Part shown: positions 45,141 to 57,800 of the stretch, piece by piece
How the letters are laid out: every line of letters begins with the position of its first letter
How positions within the stretch are numbered: position 1 is the first letter of the stretch
NCBI GenBank assembly: GCA_012932295.1
Contig: JAAONU010000016.1
Span: 16,273,530-16,337,529 of the forward strand
Length of the DNA stretch: 64,000 nt
Source: Cyclina sinensis
Taxonomy: Eukaryota; Mollusca; Bivalvia; Venerida; Veneridae
Direction: 5' to 3'
Notes under the pieces: model-generated
Told to the model about the DNA's origin: nothing
The model's input: the letters and a program-made list of their open reading frames with translations, nothing else
Databases searched by the model: none
Position numbers and translations under genes: made by a program

Positions 45141-45787
45141 CCTAAAAGTACCGTCACATATCCTATTTTGACTAACTTGACATTCTCCATCTAAGTTCTG
45201 GTTGATACTAAATTAATATTGTAGAATTAATATATTTAGATTTAAGCTATTTCATTTTGAAATTCTACACCTTTTCAATGTGTTAGACCTTTTTAAAAAC
45301 TATAAATGTTATCATTTAGCATTTTATTCAGTTAACTTCATTTTTCATAAGAAAGAACTGTCCCTAATGATAAGGGTAATGGTCATCAAGAAATTTGATA
45401 CAAAATAGGCATTTTTATGAAGGGCAATAAATTCAATTTTTTTATGAAGAGGATAAGAAATAAGCCTTTTTTGCTAATTTTCAGTTCAGTATATTTCAAT
45501 AATTTAACAAAAGTCAGAGCACATTTTTTCACATATCGTTGGTAATATAATATCTGCCCTGTTAAAATTGTGATATTTAGGTATTTTTATTTTAGATATT
45601 CAGCTATCCCTATTTGATAAATATACAGGGTTTTAAAGGGCTTTTATAGTTTTCATAAAAAGAGACCTTCAAAACATTAACCTTGATAAACATATTCTAA
45701 GACCATAGTATTCATGTAATTATATTTTAGGTATTCATCATCAAAGTGTAATGTGATGGTAGATTGATATTACAGAAACCAAGAAAA

Positions 45788-45815
45788 ATGGCTGAAGGAG
45801 GGACCACACCTGCAA
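45788..45815 (+). CDS. Exon 1 (coding) of the PARP14-like gene, 28 nt
   Basis: AAAAATGGCTGAAGG has A at -3 and G at +4, a good start context. The exon ends CCTGCAA before GTAAGT (a near-perfect donor). A TTACAG 12 nt before the ATG looks like an acceptor, so a separate 5' UTR exon probably exists upstream. Confidence 0.6.
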
Positions 45816-48800
45816 GTAAGTTAATGTAGGGTATTGAAATATTTTATAAATGAGTTTAATAGTAAATTTCATGCTGTGCTCACAAATGTTAAGAAGAAAT
45901 ACCTAAGATCTTAATATTTAAATAAGTAACTAGAACTTTTATGTATTCTACAATGTACTTCTTCCCTTTTAAATTCAGATATTTAAGACTAAAGTTTTTG
46001 TTTTTGTTTATCTTTGATTGTTAAAAAGTTATCTATTGTGAAGTGTAAACTTTATGCAATGGAAGCGAAAAACAATTATGTAAAATAAATGAATTTGCTT
46101 TTACTTTTACAAAATCATGCAGCTGTCGTCAGTATCTTCGGAAAAAGATTTTAGGTTTTAGTGATCTACTGTCAAATATACCACAGTGACGAGTTCAGAT
46201 GCATAGTAATTTAATCATGAAGGCTTTAGGCCTGAATGATTAAATAATTATGCATTTAACAGGGACAAGCTTAATAAGACTGATATTTTAGGGAGAAGTG
46301 TCTTCTCCCTCCAGGAGAAATACAGAGAAGTTTTGAAATTTAGGGAGAAGTGATGCTAATATGTTGAAGCACATTGTAATAACACATTAAACAAGCTGTA
46401 TGATTTGGATTTTGAATTATATTTTATAAAATAATAATCTGAATAATGTTTAACAAGTATACATGTATATCAATAAATCTATGATAATATATAAAATGAC
46501 ATAATTACATACTAGCAGTCACCTCAATATATTTTGTGTATCAACATATCTGTGACCAGAGGTAATTAATCCAAATAATGTTTTCTGAGCCATGGTCTCA
46601 GTCAGTCACAGTAATGATAAATGACATTTATATCAAATGATGCAGTCTTCCTGAAACTAAAAAAAATATATATGGACAGGAGGTTCAGACTTCTGTGAAA
46701 TTTTGAATTTTAATGGACCTCACATAAGATTACTGGAAGGGGGGAGAAAAAGTTCAGCATTTTTTCAATCTGTTATTTACTTTCCTTTTTGCCTTGTTTT
46801 CTTTATATGCTTGGTTTTTCCCTTCTTATTAAGTTGAAAATTGCTCAATGCTTAAATTGTTTGACCTTTTGTTAGTCAGTGGATATACTTCATATTTGGA
46901 CACAAAACCCCTTTGGACAAGACTTCCCAGTGACCTTTATTTATTTGACCTTGACTCCTGAATGACTGGTACTCAGCTCAGAGGTCAAAGCACCACTTTG
47001 GGGGCATTGTCATCTTACAGTGACATTTCTTGTTTCCAATCTTGTTAAATTTATATTGTCCTAATTTGCACTCTTCTACTATGAGCAAAGATACTGAATC
47101 TAATTTAAACAAGAAATGTTTGTAAAACATACATGCCCCCAAGCAGCACCTAATTGCTTGTGGTTGGGCCAAAGCGTTCTCTAGTTATTGATCAGAAACC
47201 GTTTTTAGGATCAAGGTCCCTGTGGCCTTGACCTTTGACCTAATGACCTCAAAATCAATAAGGGTCATCTACTGGTCATGACCAACCAGCACATTAAGTT
47301 TGGTGAACCTAGGTCAAAGCAGTCTCTAGTTATTGATCAGAAACCGTTTTAAGAATGAAAGTCTCTGTAAGCTTGACCTTTGACCTAATGACCTCAAAGT
47401 CAACAGGCGTCATCTTCTGGTGATGACCAACCAGCATACAAAGTTTGGTGAACCTAGGTCAAAGCATTCTCTAGGTATTGATCAGAAACCGTTTTTAGAA
47501 TGAAGGTCCCTGTGAGCTTGACCTTTGACCTAATGACCTCAAAATCAATAGGGGTCATCTACTGGTCATGACCAACCAGCATACCAAGATTGGTGAACCT
47601 TAGTCAAAGCATTCTCTAGTTATTGATCGGAAACTGTTTTAAGGATGAAAGTCTCTGTGATCTTGACCTTTGACCTAATGACCTCAAAGTCATCTACTGG
47701 TGATGACCAACCAGCATACCAAGTTTGGTGAACCTAGGTCAAAGCGTCCTCTAGTAATTGATTGGAAACCATTTTTAGGTTAAAAGTCCCTGTGATCTTG
47801 ACCTTTGACCTCAAAGTCAATAGGGGTCATTTATTGGTGATGACCAACCAGCATCCTTAGTTTGGTGAACCAAGGTCAAAGGCTTCTCTAGTTATTGATC
47901 CGAAACCGTTTTTAGGATGAAAGTCCCTGTGAGCTTGACCTTTGACCTAATGACCTCAAAATCAATAGGGTCAAGTTATTGTGATGACCAACCAGCATAC
48001 CAAGTTTAGTGAACCTAGGTCAAAGCGTTCTCTAGTTATTGATCGGAAACCGTTTTTAGGATGAAAGTCTCTGTGATCTTGACCTTTGACCTAATGACGT
48101 CAAAGTCAATAGGGGTCATCTACTGGTGATGACCAACCAGCATTCCAAATTTGGTGAATCTAGTGCAAAGCGTTCTCTAGTTATTGATCAGAAACCGTTT
48201 TTTTTGGATGAAGGTCCCTGTGAGCTTGACCTTAGACCTAATGACCTCAAAATCAATAGGGGTCATCTACTGGTGATGACCAGCCAGCATAACAAGTTTG
48301 GTGAACCTAGGTCAAAGCGTTCTCTAGTAATTGATCGGAAACCGTTTTTAGGATGAAGGTCCCTGTGAGCTTGACCTTTGACCGAATGACCTCAAAATCA
48401 ATAGGGGTCATCTACTGGTGATGACCAACCAGTATACCAAGTTTGGTGAACCTAGGTCAAAGCGTTCTCTAGTTATTGATTGGAAACCGTTTTTAGGATG
48501 AAAGTCTCTGTAATCTTGACCTTTGACCTAACGACCTCAAAGTCAATAAAGGGTAATCTACTGGTGATGACCAACCAGCATACCAAGTTTGGTGAACTTA
48601 GGTCAAAGCGTTCTCTAGTTATTGATCAGAAACTGTTTTTAGGATGAAGGTCTATGTGAGCTTGACCTTTGACCTAATGACCTTAAAATCAATAGGGGTC
48701 ATCTACTGGTGATGACCAACCAGCACACCAAGTTTGGTGAACCTAGGTCAAAGCGTTCTCTAGTTATTGATCGGAAACCGTTTTTAGAATGAAGGTGCCT

Positions 48801-51800
48801 GTGAGCTTGACTTTTGACCTAATGACCTGAAAATCAATAGGGGTCATGTTATTGTGATGACCAACCAGGGTACCAAGTTTAGTGAACCTAGGTCAAAGCA
48901 TTCTCTTGTTATTGATCAGAAACCGTTTGAAGAATGAAGGTTCCTGTCAGCTTGACCTTTGACCTAATGACCTTAAAATCAATAGGAGTCATCTACTGGT
49001 GATGACCAACCCGCACACCAAGAATTGTGAACCTAGGTCAAAGCGTTCTCTAGTTATTGATCGGAAATGAAATGTCTACCGACCGACCGACATTTGCAAA
49101 ACTATATGCCCCCTCATCTTCGATGGGGGGGCATAATGAGATTTTTTGTTTGTTTGTTTTTGTTTATTTTTTTGCATTTAGCTGCTCTGCTCTGAGTGAG
49201 CTGTTGTGATCACAGTCAGTCCCTTGTTTGTTGTCCACCACTTTCTTCAACCAACATCTCCTCTGAATCACTTGGCCAAAGCTAGTGACTATTTGTAGGA
49301 ATGTTCCTTGAATGAAGCTCTAAGAAGTCTATTCTATATTGAACTCACATTTTTAAAGAAATAAGAATGATTTTTTGTCTAAAACTAACAGACCCACAGC
49401 TCTGAACCTTTGCGGTGTGCAAGAACAATAACTCTACCTTGCCTACTTTTAGAAATATTCCCCTTTATCAGATTTACTTTAAAAAAAAAGCATAACTCCA
49501 AAAGTAATTGAGGGATTTTCTTCAAACTCAATATACTGACATAGCACATTGTTAGGAAGTGCAGTGTGCAAGAACAATAACTCAAAAATGTACCTTGCCT
49601 ACATTTTGAAGGATTTTCTTCAAAGTTTGAGGGGTATATAGGAGTGAGCTTGGCAGTCAGTCGGTCTGTTGGTACGTCATGGTTTCCGGACAATAACTCA
49701 TGAAAGACTAGACAGATTTAAACAATTTTTGGTACACAGCTGTAACATCATAAGATACAGGTCAAGTGATATTGGGGCTGGTGGGGCCAAGGTCAAGGTC
49801 ACTGTGACTAAAATTAGAAAAACGGTTTCCGGACGATGACTCATGAAAGGCTTGACAGATTTGAACAATTTTTGGTACACAGGTACATTTGGTACAGGTA
49901 TCATTAGATACAGGTCAAGTTCAATGTTGGGGCTGGTGGGGCCAAGGTCAAAGTCACTGTTACTAAAAATAGAAAAACAGTTTTTGGATGATTACGCATG
50001 AAAGGCTAGACAGATTTAAAAAATTTTGGTACACAGGTGTAACATCATAAGATACAGGTCACATTCAATATTGGGGCTGGTGGGGCCAAGGTCAAGGTCA
50101 CTTTTACTAAAAATAAAAAAAACGATTTACGGACAATAACTCCTGAATGGCTTGACAGATTTAAACGAATTTTGGCACACAGGTGTAATATCAATTTTGG
50201 GGCTTGTGGGGCCAAGGTCAAGGTCACTGTTACTAAAAGTAGAAAAACTGTTTTTTGATGATTACTTATGAAAGGCTATTAAAAAAGTTTTGGGTACACA
50301 GGTGTAACATCATAAGATAGAGGTCACGTTCGATATTGGGGCTGGTGGGGCCAAGGACAAGGTCACTGTTACTAAAAGTAGAAAAATGGTTTCCTGACAA
50401 TAACTCATGAATGGCTTGACAGATTTAAACAATTTTTGGTACACAGGTGTAACATCGATATTGGGGCTTGTGGGGCCATGGTCAAGGTCACTGTTATTAG
50501 CCCCCTCTTCAAAGTGGGGGTATATTCAAAGTGGGGGTATATTGGTTTGCATTTGTCTGTCGGTCGGTTCGTCGGTCCGTAGACCAAATGGTTTCCGACC
50601 AAAAACTAAAGAATGTTTAGGCCTAGGAACTTCAAACTTGGTATGATGATTGTCCATCACCAGTAGATAACGCCTATTGATTTTGGGGTCAAGGGGTCAA
50701 AGGTCAAGGTCACATTGACCTTGTAGGCAGAAACGGTTTCCGACCAATAACTAGAGGACGTTTTGACCTAGGTTTACCAAACTTGGTATGCTGGTTGGTC
50801 ATCACCAGTAGATGATCCCTATTGATTTTGAGGTCATTAGGTCAAAGGTCAAGCTCACAGGGACCTTCATCCTAAAAACGGTTTCTGATCAATAACTAGA
50901 GAACGCTTTGACCTAGGTTCACCAAACTTGGTATGCTGGTTGGTCATCACCAGTAGATGACCCCTGTTGATTTTGAGGTCATTAGGTCAAGAGTCAAGCT
51001 CACAGGGACCTTCATCCTAAAAACGGTTTCCGATCAATAACTAGAGAACGCTTTGACCTAGGTTCACCAAACTTGGTATGCTGGTTGGTCATCACCAGTA
51101 GATGACCCTTATTGACTTTGAGGTCATTAAGTCAAAGGTCAAGATCACAGAGACTTTCATCCTTAAAACAGTTTCTGATCAATAACTAGAGAACATTTTG
51201 ACCTAGGTTCACCAAACTTGGTGTGCTGGTTGGTCATCACCAGTAGATGACCCCTATTGATTTTGAGGTCATTATGTCAAAGGTCAAGCTCACAGGGACC
51301 TTCATCCTAAAAACGGTTTCTGATCAATAACTAGAGAACGCTTTGACCTAGGTTCACCAAACTTGGTATACTGGTTGGTCATCACCAGTAGATGACCCCT
51401 ATTGACTTTGAGGTCATTAGGTCAAAGGTCAAGATCACAGAGACTTTGACTCTAAAAACGGTTTCTGATCAATAACTAGAGAACGCTTTGAACTAGGTTC
51501 ACCAAACTTGGTGTGCTGGTTGGTCATGACCAGTAAATGACCCCTATTGATTTTAAGGTCATTAGGTCAGAGGTCAAGGCCACAGGGTCCTTGATCCTAA
51601 AAACGGTTTCTGATCAATAACTAGAGAACGCTTTGGCCCAACCACAAGCAATTAGGTGCTGCGGGCGGGCATTTATGTTTTACAAACATTTCTTGTTATA
51701 GATATTATGATGAAACTTTCTTTAAAGATAGTTTCTATAAAGACGACGATTGCGATTGAAGATTTGGCCAGTTGGATCAAGGTCACTGTTCACTTTACTT

Positions 51801-54800
51801 AAGAATAGAAAAACAGTTTCTGGATGATATCAGTCAGGGATAAGGATGCATTCAAGCCCAAATATGTAATTGTAAAATCTGATGATGATCGTGTTTGAAG
51901 TAAAGCTCGTAAATGCTCTAGATGTCTTATTCCAGAAGAGATCAGCTAGAGCATCAGCTAGTTGTACTAGAAAATATATAGTTCAATGGTCTACTGGTAA
52001 TTGTTTTCTCTATATACAATATTATCAAATATAAAATATATACATATTTCAATGTTTCTTATGTCACTTTATGCCATTGATTCTAAGGTTTCCAGTTCCA
52101 TTATCAAGCACCCATATGGGGGTATTAATCACCTTTAGTGATAGTTCTAGTTATGCCCCCTCTTCAAAGAAGTGGGAGTAAATTGCTTTGCATTTGTCTG
52201 TCGGTCGATCCGTCAGTCCAAAGACCAAATGGTTTCCGACCAATAACTAAAGAATGCTTAGGCCTAGGAACTTCAAACTTGGTAGGATGATTGTCCATCA
52301 CAAGTAGATGACCCCTATTGATTTTGGGGTCAAGGGGTCAAAGGTCAAGGTCACATTGACCTTGTAGGTAGAAACGGCTTCCGACCAATAACTAGAGAAT
52401 GCTTTGACCTAGGTTCACTAAACTTGGTATGCTGGTTGGTCTTCACCAGTAGATGGCCCCTATTGATTTTGAGGTCATTAGGTCAAAGGTCAAGATCACA
52501 GGGCCCTTCATCCTAAAAACGGTTTCCGATCAATAACTAGAGAACGCTTTGACCTAGGTTCACCAAACTTGGTATGCTGGTTGGTCTTCACCAGTAGATG
52601 ACCCATATTGATTTTAAGGTCATTAGGTCAAAGGTCAAGCTCACAGGGACCTTCATCCTAAAAATGGTTTCCGATCAATAACTAGAGAATGCTTTGAACT
52701 AGGTTCACCAAACTTGGTATGCTGGTTGGTCATCACCATTAGATGACCCCTATTGACTTTGAGGTCATTAGGTCAAAGGTCAAGATCACAGAGACTTTCA
52801 TCCTTAAAACGGTTTCCGATCAATAACTAGAGAACGTTTTGACCTAGGTTCACCAAACTTGGTATGCTGGTTGGTTATTACCAGTAGATGACCCCTATTG
52901 ATTTTAAGGTCATTAGGTCAAAGGTCAAGCTCACAGGGACCTTCATCCTAAAAACAGTTTCTGATCAATTACTAGAGAACGCTTTGACCTAGGTTCACCA
53001 AACTTGGTATACTGGTTGATCATCTCCAGTAGATGACCCCTATTGACTTTGAGGTCATTAGGTCAAAGGTCAAGATCACAGAGACTTTCATCTTAAAAAC
53101 GGTTTCCGATCAATAACTAGAGAATGCTTTGACCTAGGTTCACCAAACTTGGTATGCTGGTTGGTCATCACCAGTAGATGACCCTCTATTGATTTTGAGG
53201 TCATTAGGTCAAAGTTCAAGCTCACAGAGACTTTGACTCTAAAAACGGTTTCCAATCAATAACTAGAGAATGCTTTGACCTAGGTTCACCAAACTTGGTG
53301 TGCTGGTTGGTCATGACCAGTAAATGACCCCTATTGATTTTGAGGTCATTAAGTCAAAGGTCAAGGCCACAGGGACCTTGATCCTAAAAACAGTTTCTGA
53401 TCAATAACTAGAGAACGCTTTGGCCCAACCACAAGCAATTAGGTGCTGCTGGGGGGGCATTTATGTTTTACAAACATTTCTTGTTACATTTAGTTTTTGA
53501 AAGTACAATCATCAGGTAACTTCTTCCCAGTGGGGGGATTAACCATGTGTAACACAGCTATTTTTTACATAGAAATATGTAACTATTCTTTTACTGTAAA
53601 TCCAAGGATGCAGGTATTATATTTGGTCATAAATGGTCATGAGATTATTTTGGAATTCTCTCAAAAAAAAGTGGAATGAGATTGCAGGGGTTATTAAGTG
53701 TTTTTAATTGTTTTGCCGTAACTAATTTCAGGTAGCAAGCATACTGTTGAAAAAGCATGGGAAAACCTGGTGTTTCAAATAAAAGACAAGACTGTGCATA
53801 AAATGGATGTTACAGGGTCAATTGAGCCATGTAAACTGCAGTTTGTACTGCATTCTGCAATTGCCTCACCTGAATTTAATGGAAGACTGAAGGAAGATAT
53901 TGTTTTCAAGGTTTTGTCACCTGGGCATGTTGTTCTTCAGACAGATTTACAAAAATTGGTATCTGAAGGTATCGATTCATTTTGGAGTTATCTAATTTCA
54001 TCTGTAGGTAAAGCTCTACAAAGCAGAGTGGTAAAGGAAATACGTTTTACTTCCAAAGAACAACTTGATCTAGCTGTCCAGAATTTAGATGAGGATATGA
54101 AGCATCTGGTACATAAAGGACTTGTTGGTGTTTATTTCACACATGATGGGAATTTCTGTGTTGTAAAACTTGTTGGTATAGAAAGTGATGTGGACAGTCT
54201 CTGTGATAAAATGCAACCTGCTAATACAAACCCAGCAGTAGTGGACAGTCATTTGGAAACATCTGGTTTTTTCAAGGACAATGAACAGATTCCAACACGA
54301 GAATTGCAAGAAGAAAAATTTGAACATATTTCAATTTCCATGGATGAATTCAACTACCTGGAAGCTGTGAAATTTGAAGATCATTTTAAAAAAGAATATC
54401 CAAATGTGAAGTTACTTCAAAAGGATGAAGATGACAATAGTATCACTTACAAAGTAACTTCCCTAGATAAAAGGGCATTAGAACATGCTATGTCTTGGAT
54501 TGAATCATATAGGAAAAACATCAAAAGAAGAGAGGTAGAGCTGCCTCTGGATGACATACAGTTTTTAAATTGTAAAAATGTGCGAGTGCATCTTCTCAGA
54601 AAGTTAAAAAATGTACCAGCTTATGCAGACATAACAGCAGATAGTATAACTGTTTGGTGTAAAGATGCTGACAAATTGGAAGATGCAACTGAAGTTATTT
54701 ACAATAGCTTTGAGGTTATAGAATTTGAAGGTTTTATAAGTTCTGAAGCCCAAAGAATTCTTGAGAACAGTAATGAAAAAATACAGCTCTTCCAGAAACC

Positions 54801-57800
54801 AGGTTCCAATGAAGCACATGTCATTCGGTACACAAAAGACAAAAAAAATGATGCTGATGAATTGGTGAAAGAAATGGCAAGTAAAATGTACAGAGAGGTA
54901 CTGCCATCTGATCAATGGAAGTTAAAAGCAATGCTCTCTTTAAGTATTTTGTCTGATTTAAGGAATGGCTTTCCAGATGTGAACATTCAAGTGGATGAAA
55001 AAAAGTCCATTGTAATAATTCAGGGTTCTGACCGTGTGCATGATGTTTTACAAGATCTTAAGGTAAACCTTCAACGCATTCGGTTTGTTCCCATTGATTT
55101 CCTTTCAGATTCTGCACAAGAACTGCTATCAAATGAGACTGTTAGAAAATATGTTCATGATAAGGTAAAGCAGAATGGCATAACAGTGGCAGTTCTTTTA
55201 GACAACAGGAAGTGTTTGCAAATAGTTTGCATGGGAAAAGACTATCCTGGTGTAAAAGAGCATGTTAACAATTGTTTCGTTGAAATGAACATTGACAGAG
55301 ATTGTCTTGAAGGTGCTGAAGGGCAAGATTTCTTTGAAACCCACCATGGAGAGATAGTTAGGAAAGATTTTAGAAGGACAAGCTTTTTATGTTTCACTTT
55401 GAATTTAAAACAAGATGTGGAAAATCTGCTGTCGTTTTATAGAAAAGAAATTGGAAGTGTTGTAAGGGACTTTCTGCAAACCTTTGGCAGAGACTTGCTG
55501 AAAGATATAGCAGACAGGCATAACGTTGAGGCTGAAATAAAACAAGGTTATTTATATTTCAAAGGAAAGTATCATGAGGGAAAAGCTGCTATGGAAGAAG
55601 TTGAAAGTTCTGTAGAAATTGCAGTGCTACATTTTGATGTTGGTAAAAATGGTGCAAGCCTACTGTCAAAACAGAAGAAAGAGAGGCTAAGTGCAATTAG
55701 TAAACAGTACAAATGCAGTTGGAAAGCTATAAACTTTCCTCATAATCAGCCTGATGATTTGGATAAAGTCAATGATGGTAAATAAGTTTTTGTTAATACA
55801 TAATATTTATTTAATAGGTGTAAGTTACTTCTGAGAAATTAAGAAGTTGGATTCATTTTAAACTTTAGGTTCAGACTTAGTTCTTTTAGTGGACAAACAT
55901 GTTCTTCAGGTAGTAAATTGAAAGCCAGCACTCCTTTGATACATTGTTACTTTTATTTCTTTTCCAATAGCTTTTTTTTAATAAAATGTTTGACTTATAT
56001 GAAAGCGAATTTTTGAAAGCATCACACAATGTAATAAAGTTAAAGATTCCGTTACCAAAAAAAAATATATTTATTGTTTCCTTGTTATTCTTGTTTTTTT
56101 GTTGTTTTTTTTGAGCTTATGCAACCTTAAGTATTAGGGAAATCTATCTTTCTCGTTTAGATTTGTGAATTTAAATATTATTTCTTATGTTGAGTAATTT
56201 AGAGAGAGACTTGGTTACATTCCACTTTGCTTACTGAACTGTAATCCCCCTACAGGCTGCTAGAAAATGAATAAATGGTCATTAATTTTTATTTTAAAAC
56301 CTATACAGTTTTGTTTATTATCAGTCTCTTTAAATAGAACATGTACAGGTGAAAACTGTGAAATATGTTGATACGTCTGCCAGATTATTTGTATTTTAGC
56401 AGTTTAGCGTACATTTGAGATTTTGAATTACACAATGTCTCGCTCTTCCTTTACCATTGTAGTTTTAAAGTTCATTGATAGTTATGGGTAAATAATTAGA
56501 ATGTACAAATCTGTCTTGAAGGTATTGAATATTTAGCTACATGGAAACTGTATGGTGTGGGTCAGATTTCTGTGGCAGAGGTCGACCTTAAGAAGGCCAA
56601 GCTGGATCTTCTCATTGTCCCTGTCAATGAGTGCATGATTGGAGAGGACATCTTTAACAGTGGTAAATATTTATGAAGAAGTCTATCTCAATTAATGTTA
56701 AAGGACTAGTCATTCAGAATAGGTGATGTCATTGATGTCTGAAAACACCATACAGAATTTTACCTACTTTTTAGACATTGATAACACAGATAAAAAGCAA
56801 AATGTTGAGTTTCATCTGTTCCACCATTATTTTACACTACATGTATAACATTTTATCTCTGTTTACTTAGTAAATATATCCTAGTTTTTTTCAAAGATGG
56901 AACTCAAAATTTCTTAGAAGGGGTAACTTGAACAAACTTTAACAGAAGCCACTTGTGGGCACTGAGCCAGTTTTCTATATAACTAGGTGTACAGGGGCAT
57001 CATAACTTTCTATCCCATTCTTTGAGAATCTCTAAACTACACAAAATTTTACATGAGAAAAACATTCTCAGTAAAGGAAAAGTTCACTGTATTTAAAAAG
57101 GCATTTAATTTGCTCTTCCCAGGTTAAAATGGCACAATATTTGACATTAGAAAAAATACACCAAGTAATATATAAAGCGTCCTGGACCTTTAAAAAAGCC
57201 TTCAATTTACTCATTTATTAGCATTTTATGTTTCCTCAAAGGTTTGTTAGTGTTGTTGCTGGCTGATGCATTACTTAAAGGAAAGTTATATTTTCAGCAA
57301 GATAATGTCTTAGAAAAAAATCATGTCTGCTTTATATCAGAATTTATGATAAAACTACTAAATCATTACTGTAACTAAGACTTCTTCTGTAATATTTATA
57401 CTTAAATGTTATATTTCATCTTGTCATTGTGTTATTTACAAAAAACTGTGATTATTTACAGAGTCAGTTGACATTTCATACAGCAGTTCACAGAAGGAGA
57501 AGGTAGAATGTGGAATGTTGAAACCAGCTTACCTTAGCAGAGGGGATGTCTCTACAAGCATTGTAAGACTTGTCACATCAGAGATTGTCATTGTTGATAA
57601 TGTACAACAAATAAACAGTATCAGTGCACACCAACTTCAGAAAGCTGTTGCTGACATAGTCTATGATTCATTCAGTAGAGGACAGTATAAGATTGGATTT
57701 GCAGTTCCAGGAGATGAACGCAACCTTCGAGGCAAAACAATTTCCATATTGTCAGGATTTGAAGACATGTTAGAAGTTAGAGAGCTGCTTGAGGAATTAA

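Noticed and set aside
47180..49080. CRISPR-like array
   Set aside because: The 145-bp unit is contiguous with no unique spacers, in a eukaryotic intron; it is a satellite core of a mobile element.
53770..53772. GTG as the start codon of the long open frame
   Set aside because: The frame continues upstream to a CAG acceptor at 53731 and joins exon 1 in phase; eukaryotic genes rarely start with GTG.
54085..54915. Minus-strand open frames across exon 2 of the PARP14-like gene
   Set aside because: Shadows of the long coding exon; no splice or family support.
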